Of a DNA stretch of 64,000 nt, positions 18,133-28,167 are shown one piece after another (the stretch's first letter is position 1; every line of letters begins with the position of its first letter). The stretch is from DTHT01 sp037444625. Its GTDB lineage: Bacteria > Acidobacteriota > Terriglobia > Bryobacterales > Bryobacteraceae. The stretch lies in contig JBBIMA010000018.1 of the NCBI GenBank assembly GCA_037444625.1, positions 1 to 64,000 on the forward strand, written 5' to 3'. Made by a program: the position numbers and the translations under genes. Under the pieces are notes generated by a model. The model was not told the origin of the DNA and did no database searches. It was given only the letters and a program-made list of their open reading frames with translations.

Positions 18133-18155
18133 AGGGGCATGCGGGGGCATGCCCC
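18133..18155 (-). terminator. Rho-independent terminator after flp
   Basis: On the minus strand, GGGGCATGC (18155-18147), loop CCCC, GCATGCCCC (18142-18134) is a perfect 9-bp stem. It is followed by TTTTCTTTCC. It lies between the flp stop (18169) and cpaB (18080) and should partly end transcription so that pilin exceeds the machinery. Confidence 0.8.
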
Positions 18156-18168
18156 CCTGAGATAACGA

Positions 18169-18366
18169 CTAGCTTCCGCCGCTACCCGACGCCGACGCAG
18201 CGGCCGCGCCGAGCTGGCTGTTCGCCACATTCCAGATCGTTTGCACGCTGCCGCCGGCGCCGATGAACAGGGCCGCGGAAGCCAGGGCCACGAAAGCCAG
18301 CAGCAAGGTGTACTCGACCAGGTCCTGGCCTTGCTCGTCCCGCAGGAAATTCTTCAGAAGTCTCAT
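18169..18366 (-). CDS. flp: Flp-type pilin
   Basis: 65 residues, the major subunit of the Tad pilus. A short basic leader MRLLKNFLRDEQG is followed by QDLVEYTLLLAFVALASAA. A TadV-type prepilin peptidase would cut after Gly13, leaving Glu at +5 and Tyr at +6, the Flp signature. One hydrophobic segment follows, then a Gly/Ser/Ala-rich C-terminus. Start ATG 18366 is used rather than the longer frame to 18447: it gives the canonical leader, and AGGAG lies upstream. It starts 4 bases after the stop of the upstream membrane protein gene. No prepilin peptidase gene is visible in this window. Confidence 0.94.
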   Translation of the reverse strand: MRLLKNFLRDEQGQDLVEYTLLLAFVALASAALFIGAGGSVQTIWNVANSQLGAAAASASGSGGS

Positions 18367-18370
18367 GCTG

Positions 18371-20083
18371 TCACTCTCCTCGCAAGAAGTTGGGCGAACC
18401 ATGGAGCGCCGCGGCCGCGAGACCCCGTTGCGGCTCGCCCGCTCCATGGACCGCCTGGGTGGCTCCGCGTGATCGCGCGATCACGCCGGCTTCGTCCGGC
18501 TCTCCGGCCGAAGCCTGAAACCGGGGGCCATCCGCCCCCTCCCTTCGAAAAACGATGGCGATGCCGTCGTCATACACCAGCCGCCATCGCCGGGATTCCT
18601 TGAGCAGACTGGCGAGGGCCGAATCGGCCCGCAGGACCGCCGTCCGGGGACCGTAGCGGTCCAGGCTCTCGCGCCAGTCGTAACGGCCCCGCACCAGATC
18701 CAATAGCTCGAGGCCCAGCCGGGCGCCGTAGAAATCGCTGCGCCCGTCAATGAATACCCGGGTGCGGGGATAAAGCCGGTAGATCAGGTAATCGCCCCAC
18801 TCGTCGTCCGAGAAAACGTCGCCGGCCAGCGCCTCCGGCCCCAGGGCCTGGATGGCGGCCGCCGGATAGCGCTTGGGATCGTAGTCGGCGCGGAATTTCT
18901 CGGGCGCGCCGGGCAGCCACAGCAGCGCACCCACGCCCGCCAGGGCGGCGGCGCTCAGCCAGGGCACGCGGGCGGCGCGGTCCACCTCGCCCAGCTCGGC
19001 GGAAAAGCCTCTCAGCGAGGCGGCCGCCCGGCGCAGCCACGCCGGGACGCCGGCCTCAGCCAGCCCGTCGAGGGCCTCGCGCAGGCTCCGGGCGATGATC
19101 GGGGCGGCCAGGAAGGCGAAAATCGGGATATTTCTGGCCGCGAGCAGCGCCAGGTGTCCCCAACCAAGGAGCAGGATTGCGTGCGTATACCGGCGCCGGC
19201 AGAGGCACCAGAAAGCCGCCACGGCGCCCGCCGCCAACAATGCTTCGAAGTAAATGGCCGCCGGATGATGGAAACTCAGCGACAGAAATTCGTTGATGTT
19301 ATTGAAATGGTAAGAGTCCGTGAGATACCGCAGGATGTGGGCGTGCAGGCGCCAGGTGTAAGGGTTCAGAAAGCTGGCGAGCAGGCAGCCGGCGGCGCAC
19401 AGCAGGTAGGGCCGGACTCGCAGGAGTGAGGCGCGGCGCTCGGCCGCCTCCGGACTCAACAGCCAGGCGGCCAGCTCGCCAGCGGCATAGGCGCCGATCA
19501 AAAGGATGCCCACGAAAAAGCCGCCGTGCAGGTTGGTCCACAGGATAGTGAGCGGCGGCAGCCACCAGAGCAGCCGGCGGCGGCCTTCCCGGACCTGCTC
19601 CAACAGGCCGTAAAAAATGATCACGAGCAGCAGGGTGAACAGATGGGGCCGCGCCAGCCAGTGGATCGAGGAGGCGGCCAGCGCCAGGAAGGTCACCCCG
19701 ATCGCCAGCAGCACGTCCCCGCTCTGGGCCCGCGCCAGGCGGTACAGGAGCGCTCCCCCGAGCGAGATTACGGCCAGGCTGGCCAGCACGACCGCCGCCA
19801 TGCCCCAGTGCAGATGCAGCCAGCCGAAGACCACGTCCCAAAGCCACTCCCAGGCGTACCAGGGCTGGCCCGCCTTGGTGAAGGAGAACAGGTCGCGCTC
19901 GGGCACGCGCCCGTGGGCCAGGATCCACTCGCCGGTGCGCAGGTGCCAGCCGGTGTCCCCGTCGCTCAGCATGGAGCGGGCCCCATCCAGGCGCAGGAAT
20001 AGAAGCAGCGCCGGCATCAGGAAGGCCGCGTCGGCCAAGGAAGGCATCCAGCCTATGCGCCGGCTTGGTCCAGGCTGCTTCAT
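18371..20083 (-). CDS. Polytopic membrane protein of unknown function upstream of flp
   Basis: 570 residues with roughly ten hydrophobic segments between residues 13 and 400. It ends in a soluble C-terminal domain with FSDDEWGDYLIYRLYP and VFIDGRSDFYG. The N-terminal half contains GDTGWHLRTGEWILAHG and PERDLFSFTKAGQPWYAWEWLWDV, a pattern I associate with uncharacterised GT39-like multi-spanning proteins. A membrane glycosyltransferase is possible but not shown. Start ATG 20083 (MKQPGPSRRIGW) was chosen over the longer frame because it follows the PilZ gene stop by 5 bases. The stop lies 4 bases before flp, so PilZ, this gene and flp look co-transcribed. It might modify the pilin, which is inference from position. 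Confidence 0.8.
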   Translation of the reverse strand: MKQPGPSRRIGWMPSLADAAFLMPALLLFLRLDGARSMLSDGDTGWHLRTGEWILAHGRVPERDLFSFTKAGQPWYAWEWLWDVVFGWLHLHWGMAAVVLASLAVISLGGALLYRLARAQSGDVLLAIGVTFLALAASSIHWLARPHLFTLLLVIIFYGLLEQVREGRRRLLWWLPPLTILWTNLHGGFFVGILLIGAYAAGELAAWLLSPEAAERRASLLRVRPYLLCAAGCLLASFLNPYTWRLHAHILRYLTDSYHFNNINEFLSLSFHHPAAIYFEALLAAGAVAAFWCLCRRRYTHAILLLGWGHLALLAARNIPIFAFLAAPIIARSLREALDGLAEAGVPAWLRRAAASLRGFSAELGEVDRAARVPWLSAAALAGVGALLWLPGAPEKFRADYDPKRYPAAAIQALGPEALAGDVFSDDEWGDYLIYRLYPRTRVFIDGRSDFYGARLGLELLDLVRGRYDWRESLDRYGPRTAVLRADSALASLLKESRRWRLVYDDGIAIVFRREGADGPRFQASAGEPDEAGVIARSRGATQAVHGAGEPQRGLAAAALHGSPNFLRGE

Positions 20084-20088
20084 CGCAG

Positions 20089-20469
20089 TCACATCAACAG
20101 GTGGCGAAACGCCTCCAGGTTCTCCACCACGCCCATCCGCGGGCTTTCCGAGTCCCGGAATTTCATCTGGTGAACCCGAAAAGCCACCGCCGCCCGACCC
20201 TCCGCCGGCCGCGCCACCCGCACCGCGGTGGCTTGGCAGTACAGGCATTTGCGGCCGAAGGAGTGATTGGCGGGCAATTCCACCTCCAGATCCAAAAGCT
20301 GGCCGATCTTAGGCAAGCGGCCCGCCTCGCGCGAATTCCAAAGGACGAGCATTCCTCCCCGGCTGATATTGGCGGTCAGCCCCACCAATACGCGCGAATT
20401 TCCCCTCAACGTGGGCAAATGACAAGGAAGCTGCACCTCCAGCCGCGGGTCGAGACGCCGGTCCATCAT
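20089..20469 (-). CDS. PilZ-domain protein
   Basis: 126 residues with the cyclic-di-GMP-binding PilZ pattern: RRLDPRLEV (RxxxR-type) near the N-terminus and NISRGGM (N/D-x-S-x-x-G) about 35 residues later. Two cysteines (KCLYCQA) lie in the middle. It is probably a c-di-GMP effector controlling the Tad pilus, given its first place in the operon. The start is uncertain: tandem ATGs at 20469 and 20466 give MMDRRLDPR, while a TTG at 20502 would add 11 residues; neither has a good ribosome site. It is divergent from the NarL-type regulator. Confidence 0.82.
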   Translation of the reverse strand: MMDRRLDPRLEVQLPCHLPTLRGNSRVLVGLTANISRGGMLVLWNSREAGRLPKIGQLLDLEVELPANHSFGRKCLYCQATAVRVARPAEGRAAVAFRVHQMKFRDSESPRMGVVENLEAFRHLLM

Positions 20470-20855
20470 CCTTGAGTATTGCCGTTCCCCGGTCTGATTC
20501 AAGATTGAAAATGGATGACATGGTTTTGTTGACCGAGGTTAGCCGGTTGGATACCAGGCTTTGGTACGGCCTGCCGGGTGACGGCTAGCACTTTGGTAAC
20601 AGCCGGCCCGCCTGCGGGGTCGGTCCGGGGGCGCAATGGGGTCTGGGCAGGGCGGAGGGACGGCCCGCGGGGCGGGGGCCCGGGTACTATCCGGCCGCAG
20701 GCAGAACAGTTCTGGGAGTACCGTTTAAAACGTACCCTTTAAATTTTGTTTCACTTTCCCGTCCTCTGGTGCTATGCTATTCCCTACCGGAGTATCCGCC
20801 GCCTACGGCGTCGGCCCGCGGGCGCCTGAGGGGCGGAGCAAGGAAGGTGACGACA
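20470..20855. other. Divergent regulatory region (386 bases)
   Basis: Non-coding stretch between the PilZ gene and the NarL-type regulator. Its middle (about 20600-20700) is extremely G-rich on the plus strand. An AT-rich block follows (20720-20760) with the short inverted repeat CGTTT-A-AAACG. A candidate plus-strand promoter is at 20749-20778. No gene or RNA was recognised. Confidence 0.5.
20749..20778 (+). promoter_or_regulatory. Candidate promoter of NarL-type regulator
   Basis: TTTCAC at 20749-20754 and TATGCT at 20773-20778 with an 18-base spacer, about 78 bases before the start codon. The -10 is good and the -35 weak. Confidence 0.45.
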
Positions 20856-21635
20856 ATGGCGCGCGTGGCCCTATTCACCGACGAACCCGTGCTGGCTACC
20901 GGCTTGACGGCCACTCTGGCGGCCGCCCCCGGCCTCGAGTTGGTCTCCGTCGCCAGCGATCCCGCACGGCTGCCCGGCTGCCTCGAGGAGGTCCGGCCCG
21001 ACATCCTGGTGATGGATCTCATCCCCGAAGTCAGCTTCGGCCTGCTCAGCCAACTGCACCGCCAGGCGCCCGAGTGCCGGCTGGTGCTTTGGACCCGCAC
21101 CATCTCGATGGAGCTGGCCTACCAGGTGATGGACCTGGGCGTGCGCGGCATCCTGAAAAAGACCCTGCCCCCGGAACTGGTGGTCAAATGCCTGACCAAG
21201 GTGGCCGAAGGCGAGCTCTGGTTCGACAAGAGCCTCACCGCCAGCTTCCTCACCGCGCGCACGGTCTCGCTGACCAACCGCGAGAGCCAACTGGTGACGC
21301 TGCTGGCGCAGGGCCTCAAGAACAAGGAAATCGCCACCGCCTTGTCCATCTCGGAAGGCACCGTGAAGGTCTATCTCTCGCGCTTGTTCCAGAAGGTGGG
21401 GGTGAAAGACCGCTTCGAGCTGGCTCTTTACGGGCTGCGCAATCTCCAGAACCTGCAAAACCTCGGGGCCGGGCCGGTGGAATTCCTGCCCGCCGGAGAG
21501 CCGGGCCGTGCCCCGGCACGCTTCCAGCCCTTGCGCTCGCTGGTGGTCGAACGCCCCGAGGCGGCCTTCCGCCGGCCCATGCTGCCCGCCAAAGGGGCCG
21601 GCCCCCGCGTCGCTTTTGGAAACCAGAGAGCCTGA
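20856..21635 (+). CDS. NarL/LuxR-family response regulator
   Basis: 259 residues. The N-terminal receiver domain (about 1-118) has the phospho-acceptor candidate Asp54 (ILVMDLIPEVS), a Thr-containing LWTRT strand and a conserved Lys (ILKKTLP). The C-terminal LuxR-type helix-turn-helix (about 135-200) reads LTNRESQLVTLLAQGLKNKE then ISEGTVKVYLSRLFQKVGV. A 60-residue tail rich in Pro and Ala follows, longer than usual. Start ATG 20856 follows GGAAGG. No histidine kinase is nearby. It is divergent from the PilZ-flp-tad operon and could control it. Confidence 0.9.
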   Translation: MARVALFTDEPVLATGLTATLAAAPGLELVSVASDPARLPGCLEEVRPDILVMDLIPEVSFGLLSQLHRQAPECRLVLWTRTISMELAYQVMDLGVRGILKKTLPPELVVKCLTKVAEGELWFDKSLTASFLTARTVSLTNRESQLVTLLAQGLKNKEIATALSISEGTVKVYLSRLFQKVGVKDRFELALYGLRNLQNLQNLGAGPVEFLPAGEPGRAPARFQPLRSLVVERPEAAFRRPMLPAKGAGPRVAFGNQRA

Positions 21636-21678
21636 TTCGCCCAAGCAGGCCTATAATTAACCGAGGGTCACGGCGAGG

Positions 21679-23379
21679 ATGCTGGCGTGGTGGGCCATCG
21701 TCTCGGGTCTTACTGCGGCAAGACCGCGCCGCGTGGAAATCCCCAATTTCTTGCGCTGCGCCGCCCCGCCCCGCAGCCGCCGTTGGCCCTGCTTCGCCGC
21801 TTCGGCCGGCCTGCACCTGGCGGCGGTCCTCCTGCTGCCGGCGCTGAGCGACTGGCTGGCGGCTACCCAGCCGGCGGTCTGGGTGCGGCGCTACCGCTTG
21901 CTGCCCTCGGTCGAGATTCGCGTGCCCGAGCGCCTCTATCTGGCTTCGACCGGACGCTCGCCGGCCCGCAAGAGCCGCCCGAAGGCCGCGCCGCCCCGCC
22001 GCAACAGCCGGGCCGAAACGCCCGGACGGTCGAATAGGACCGACGGCACGCAGGCGGGCAACCGGCGGCCCAGGCGCTTTCAACTCCCGCGTTTGCGGGC
22101 GCGCCAGACCGACCAAACGCTGTTACAGCCCGATTTCCCCCCGGATCTTCCCGTGCTGAGCCGCATCAGCCTGCCCCAGGTCTTTTTCTGGGCCCCGCCC
22201 CCCTCGCCGGTCCTGCCCATCCGCAAGCCCTTCGTGATACCGGGCAGCGCCGAGCCGTTCGCCCAACTGCCCCGCCTTGACGCCCCGCCTCAACTGGCGC
22301 CGCCCAACTGGGAGACGCTGGCCAGGGAGCTGGCCGCCGCCTCGGCCCTGCAAGGCCGCCCGGACTCGCTCCTGCTGCCCGCCATCAGCCTGCCCATTCA
22401 GATAGCCGACTCGGCCGTTCCCCAGCCGCAGACGCACATCTCGGTGGACCGTTCGGTGGGCGATCCTCTGAGCGTGCTGGCGCTGAGCCCACGCGTACGA
22501 CCGCTGCGCGAGGAGTTGATCGTGCCGCCCGGCAACCAATTGGCCGAGCTGCTCAGCGCACCGGCCGGGTTAGGGCCGGGGGAAGGAGAAGGGGGCCGGC
22601 AGGGCGAAGGCGGAAAGGCGGGTGAGGGCGCCTCATCCAGCCCCGAGGCGGGCGCAGCCAGGACGGCGGCCGGCCGCGGGCCTGCCGCGGGCCAAACAGC
22701 CGCCGGTACGCAGGCGCAACGCGCCGCCGGCGCGACGGCAGCCTCCGCCGACACCCCACGGCAGCCTGGCGCCGATTCCCGGCCGGTGCCGGTTCGAGCC
22801 GATGGTGATGGCAGGACACCCTCCGCGGCGGGGTCGCCCACGGGGACTCAACTCGCCGCTGCCGGCCAGGCCCCCACGCCAGGAGCGGACCCGGCGGGTT
22901 CAGCCCTGCGCGTCGAACACCCCCCGGGCGGCGTCTTCGATGTCATCGTCGTGCAGCCCGGGCCGATCGAGGGCTTCCCCGAGTCCAGCGGGGCGCTCTC
23001 GGGCCGGCCGGTTTATTCGGTCTTCCTCAAGGTGGGCGCGCCGAGGGAATGGATTCTCCAGTATTGCGTCCCCGGAGAGGATCAGAGCGTGGTGGTCTCC
23101 GGCGGGGTCGTCCGGCTGGCGAATCCCTCGCCCGTCACCGCACCGTACCCTCGGCTCACCTACTTGCCCCCGTTGCGGCCGCGCCCCGGCGCCTACCTGA
23201 TGGTTCACGGCTTCCTGGATGCCGGGGGGCGATTCCAGCGGCTCCAAGTGCTGCGCGCGGCCGACCGCGAGGAAGGCGCAACGGTGCTGCCCGTATTGGA
23301 TCGCTGGGAATTCCGTCCGGCGATGCGCGACGGCCGCCCGGTGGAAGTGGAGATCCTGCTGGCTATCCCTCGCGGCTGA
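21679..23379 (+). CDS. TonB-like energy-transducer protein
   Basis: 566 residues. One membrane segment near residues 40-58 (AASAGLHLAAVLLLPALSDW) is preceded by a basic cytoplasmic stretch. A long periplasmic region follows (about 80-450), rich in Pro, Arg, Ala and Gly and poorly conserved in look. The C-terminus is a TonB-type domain (about 490-566: GFLDAGGRFQRLQVLRAADR, then WEFRPAMRDGRPVEVEILL). TonB proteins couple the proton gradient to outer-membrane transport; related domains also occur in acidobacterial proteins of unknown role. No ExbB or ExbD is adjacent. Start ATG 21679 has GAGGG 11 bases upstream. The Gly/Glu-rich stretch near residue 300 is low complexity. Confidence 0.75.
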   Translation: MLAWWAIVSGLTAARPRRVEIPNFLRCAAPPRSRRWPCFAASAGLHLAAVLLLPALSDWLAATQPAVWVRRYRLLPSVEIRVPERLYLASTGRSPARKSRPKAAPPRRNSRAETPGRSNRTDGTQAGNRRPRRFQLPRLRARQTDQTLLQPDFPPDLPVLSRISLPQVFFWAPPPSPVLPIRKPFVIPGSAEPFAQLPRLDAPPQLAPPNWETLARELAAASALQGRPDSLLLPAISLPIQIADSAVPQPQTHISVDRSVGDPLSVLALSPRVRPLREELIVPPGNQLAELLSAPAGLGPGEGEGGRQGEGGKAGEGASSSPEAGAARTAAGRGPAAGQTAAGTQAQRAAGATAASADTPRQPGADSRPVPVRADGDGRTPSAAGSPTGTQLAAAGQAPTPGADPAGSALRVEHPPGGVFDVIVVQPGPIEGFPESSGALSGRPVYSVFLKVGAPREWILQYCVPGEDQSVVVSGGVVRLANPSPVTAPYPRLTYLPPLRPRPGAYLMVHGFLDAGGRFQRLQVLRAADREEGATVLPVLDRWEFRPAMRDGRPVEVEILLAIPRG

Positions 23380-23458
23380 TCCTGCGGCGGGCGGTACTTG
23401 ACCGATGGGGCTCCCTGTGTTAGGGTGTAGGCATCCCCCGCAGGAGGAGCCCCCAGCG

Positions 23459-24658
23459 ATGCACTCGCTCGTTGTCGGACTGATGGCCCCGGAGGGCCCC
23501 TTGCGCGAGTCGCTCAGCGCCTGCCTGCGCGATTTGCCTGTGCGGGTCTTTTTCGAACCGACAAGCCCCGCGGACTGGGGGGAGTTCCTCGAACGGCTGG
23601 CGCGGCTCGAAACCGACGCGCTGCTGGTGGACGCGGGACGCTGGGGCCAAGCCTTCCACGAGCTGGCGTCACGGGTCAAGTCGGTGAAGCCCGCCCCGCA
23701 CCTGATTGCGGCCGGCACCTCAGACGACGACGCGCTGCGCGCTCACCTGCTGCGCGCCGGGGCCGACGAGTTCCTGGCGCCCCCCTTCGAGCAGAGCCTG
23801 AAGCAGGCGCTGGCCCGGGTCGCCGAGCGCCGGTTGCGCGAGCTGGCGGGTGGCCGGGAGACCGGTAAGCTGGTCGGCCTGATCGGGGCCAAAGGCGGCT
23901 GCGGTGTGACTACCGTGGCCTACTTGCTGGCCCTGGCGCTGCGCCGGCTCACCCAGACCAAAGTTCTGCTGGCGGATCTGGACTGGCCCGGCGGCATGGT
24001 CGGCTTCCTGACCAAGGTTCAAACCCCGTATTCGCTGCTGGACGCCGCCCGGCAGATCCACCGGCTGGACTTGGGTTACTGGAAGACGTTGGTGGGCACG
24101 CACGAGACGGGCTTGGAGGTGCTGCCCGCGCCGGGTCCCGTGCCGCCGGAGACCATCAACGGGGAGCGGCTGCGCGGCGTGCTACGGTTCGCGCGCGCTT
24201 GCTACCAGTGGGTGGTGCTCGACTTGGGCGACTGCTGGCATGAGACCACACCCGTGCCGTGGGAGGATTTCGAGACCCTCTGGCTGGTGAGCGGCGGCGA
24301 CGTCATGAGCCTTTACCAGGCGCGCCGCGCGGCAGGGAGGCTGGCCGAGGGCGGGGCCGACACCGGGCGCCTGCGGCTTCTGCTCAACCGGTGGAAAGGC
24401 GCCGGCCTGCCGGCGGATCTGGTCGAGAGCCTGGTGGGTCTGCCCCCCTACGCCCGCCTGCCGGAGTCGGGCGAGCTGGAAGAGGCCCTTCAGGGTGACC
24501 GGCCCTGGAATCTGGATACCGGCCTGGGCAAGCAGGTTCTCAAGCTGGCGCGGCGCCTGTCGGGGGTGCCCGAGAACCGGCCGCAAGCCGGCCTCTCGCT
24601 GTTGCCCTGGCGGATCACTCTGCGGGAGCGGATTCCGCCGCCGGTCCCTCGCAGCTAG
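23459..24658 (+). CDS. Second CpaE/TadZ-like ATPase
   Basis: 399 residues with the same layout as the CpaE at 14463-15638: an N-terminal degenerate receiver (TDALLVDAG, GADEFLAPPFEQSLKQAL), then a MinD/ParA-like domain with IGAKGGCGVTTVAYLLALAL and LLADLDWPGG. The matching segments (SLLDAARQIHRLDLGYWKTL versus SILDAVRNLHRLDGSYWKAL) show clear paralogy. Start ATG 23459 follows a perfect AGGAGGAG at 23442-23449. It lies downstream of the TonB-like gene and its 3' end overlaps the convergent Fe-S scaffold gene by 44 bases. It may serve another polar structure or regulate pilus placement; this is inferred only from similarity. Confidence 0.88.
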   Translation: MHSLVVGLMAPEGPLRESLSACLRDLPVRVFFEPTSPADWGEFLERLARLETDALLVDAGRWGQAFHELASRVKSVKPAPHLIAAGTSDDDALRAHLLRAGADEFLAPPFEQSLKQALARVAERRLRELAGGRETGKLVGLIGAKGGCGVTTVAYLLALALRRLTQTKVLLADLDWPGGMVGFLTKVQTPYSLLDAARQIHRLDLGYWKTLVGTHETGLEVLPAPGPVPPETINGERLRGVLRFARACYQWVVLDLGDCWHETTPVPWEDFETLWLVSGGDVMSLYQARRAAGRLAEGGADTGRLRLLLNRWKGAGLPADLVESLVGLPPYARLPESGELEEALQGDRPWNLDTGLGKQVLKLARRLSGVPENRPQAGLSLLPWRITLRERIPPPVPRS

Positions 24659-25004
24659 CGGCGAGCAGCTCGCGCACCGCATCCAAGGCCAGGGCGGCGG
24701 CGTGCGAGGAGGCGGGCGGAAGACCTCCGACGCATCCCTCAATCTCGGCCGCGGTCAGCCCGGCCAGCGCCCCGCGTTCCCGACCGTGGAGCCACTCAGC
24801 CAGCGCCGAGCCGCAGGCGATGGCGGGCGGGCAGCCCTGCGCCTTGAAGCGCACCGCCGCCACCCGGCCGGCCTGCCAGCGCACCCAAACTTGCAGCACG
24901 TCCCCGCAGGCCGGGTTCGATACCAGCACGGTCACGGCCGGCGCCGCAAGCCGGCCCGCGTAGCGCGGCCGGCGAAAATGATCCAGCAGTCGCTCGCTGT
25001 ACAT
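24615..25004 (-). CDS. NifU/IscU-like Fe-S scaffold protein, third Cys replaced
   Basis: 129 residues of the IscU/SufU/NifU-N fold: NPACGDVLQVWV carries Cys33, and AQGCPPAIACGSALAE carries Cys58 and Cys64. The third ligand region reads LPPASSHAAALALDAV, where IscU proteins have HC, so the expected Cys is Ala102. I recall similar 'HA' forms in Acidobacteria, so this is probably a lineage variant and not a damaged gene. Cys58 could compensate. No cysteine desulfurase is nearby. Start ATG 25004; divergent from the Nudix gene. Confidence 0.85.
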   Translation of the reverse strand: MYSERLLDHFRRPRYAGRLAAPAVTVLVSNPACGDVLQVWVRWQAGRVAAVRFKAQGCPPAIACGSALAEWLHGRERGALAGLTAAEIEGCVGGLPPASSHAAALALDAVRELLAASCEGPAAESAPAE

Positions 25005-25081
25005 GGCGGTTGTGATCCAATGTCCCTGATGCTCCTCTCCATTGTGGCCCAGGAAGGCGGCGCGGGCGGAGGCGGGCGGCC

Positions 25082-25495
25082 GTGACCGGTGCGCGCCTGG
25101 TGGTGGCGGGCCTGATCGAGCGCGAGGGGCGTCTGTTGATTTGCCGGCGCCGAGCCGAGGACCGCCACGGCCGGAAGTGGGAGTTCCCGGGAGGCAAGGC
25201 CGAGCCCGGCGAGAGCCCCGAGGCCGCTCTGCGCCGGGAGCTGGCCGAGGAACTGGGCGTGGAAGCCGAGATCGGCGAAGAGCTGGCCCGCTACCCCTAT
25301 CAATATCCGGGGCGCGAGCCCGTCCTGCTCGTCTTTTGCCGCGTGCGCGCTTGGAAGGGTGAACCTGAGAATCGCGCCTTTGCGGAAATCCGCTGGGAGA
25401 GCCCCGAGCGGCTGGGGCAGTATGACTTCCTGGAAGGCGACCGGGAGTTTCTGCGCCGTCTGGCGGGCGGGGAGCCGGGGCCGCGATGCGGCTGA
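25082..25495 (+). CDS. Nudix hydrolase (MutT-like)
   Basis: 137 residues with a complete Nudix box (GKAEPGESPEAALRRELAEE then LGV), after the WEFPGGK strand. The N-terminal VVAGLIEREGRLLICRRRA matches the MutT/8-oxo-dGTP diphosphatase branch, which cleans oxidised nucleotides from the pool. It starts at GTG 25082 after GGAGG, with no ATG in a good position. It is divergent from the Fe-S scaffold gene with 77 bases between. The exact substrate cannot be fixed from sequence. Confidence 0.9.
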   Translation: MTGARLVVAGLIEREGRLLICRRRAEDRHGRKWEFPGGKAEPGESPEAALRRELAEELGVEAEIGEELARYPYQYPGREPVLLVFCRVRAWKGEPENRAFAEIRWESPERLGQYDFLEGDREFLRRLAGGEPGPRCG

Positions 25496-25632
25496 AAGGC
25501 GGCGCGGGCGGCTTGAAAGCCCGGGGGGCGGTGCGCTATGGTTGAAACTTCAGCACTTGGGGAGAAAAGGAGTTCAAGGTCTTGTTATCCTGTAAGGCTG
25601 TGAACTTTCCCGTCTCCGGAGGCCGTCCCTGA

Positions 25633-27801
<2,169 letters not shown>

Positions 27802-27823
27802 GCGGCGCCCGGGAGGAAACCCC

Positions 27824-28144
27824 ATGCAGCGGGTCTGCTTCCTGCTCAAGGTGAAGAAGGACCGCCTGGAGGAGTACAAGCGGCGGCACCGCGAGGTCTG
27901 GCCCGAGATGCTTCAGGCCCTGCGCGAGACCGGCTGGCATAACTACTCGCTGTTCCTGCGCGAGGACGGCCTGCTGGTGGGTTACCTGGAGACGCCCGAT
28001 TTTCAGAAGGCGCGGGAGGGCATGGCGGCGCGGGAGGTCAACGCCCGCTGGCAGCGCGAGATGGCGCCCTTTTTCGAGGAGCTGGAGGGGCGCCGTCCGG
28101 ACGAAGGCATGCGCCCGCTGGAAGAGGTCTTCCATCTGGACTGA
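27824..28144 (+). CDS. rhaM: L-rhamnose mutarotase
   Basis: 106 residues, the full length of RhaM. The sequence MQRVCFLLKVKKDRLEEYKR, RHREVWPEMLQAL, NYSLFLREDG and VNARWQREMAPFFEEL matches the family throughout. It interconverts alpha and beta anomers of L-rhamnose for uptake and catabolism. GGGAGG precedes ATG 27824, and the gene lies 22 bases behind hppA, so it may be co-transcribed. No other rhamnose catabolic gene is adjacent; it may relate to the pectin genes at 35-44 kb. Confidence 0.93.
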   Translation: MQRVCFLLKVKKDRLEEYKRRHREVWPEMLQALRETGWHNYSLFLREDGLLVGYLETPDFQKAREGMAAREVNARWQREMAPFFEELEGRRPDEGMRPLEEVFHLD

Positions 28145-28167
28145 GCGGGCCTCGGGCGGGGCGGTGC

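Noticed and set aside
20560..20600. Sigma-54-type promoter (TGGTAC...TGCC)
   Set aside because: Spacing between GG and GC is 8, not the required 10.
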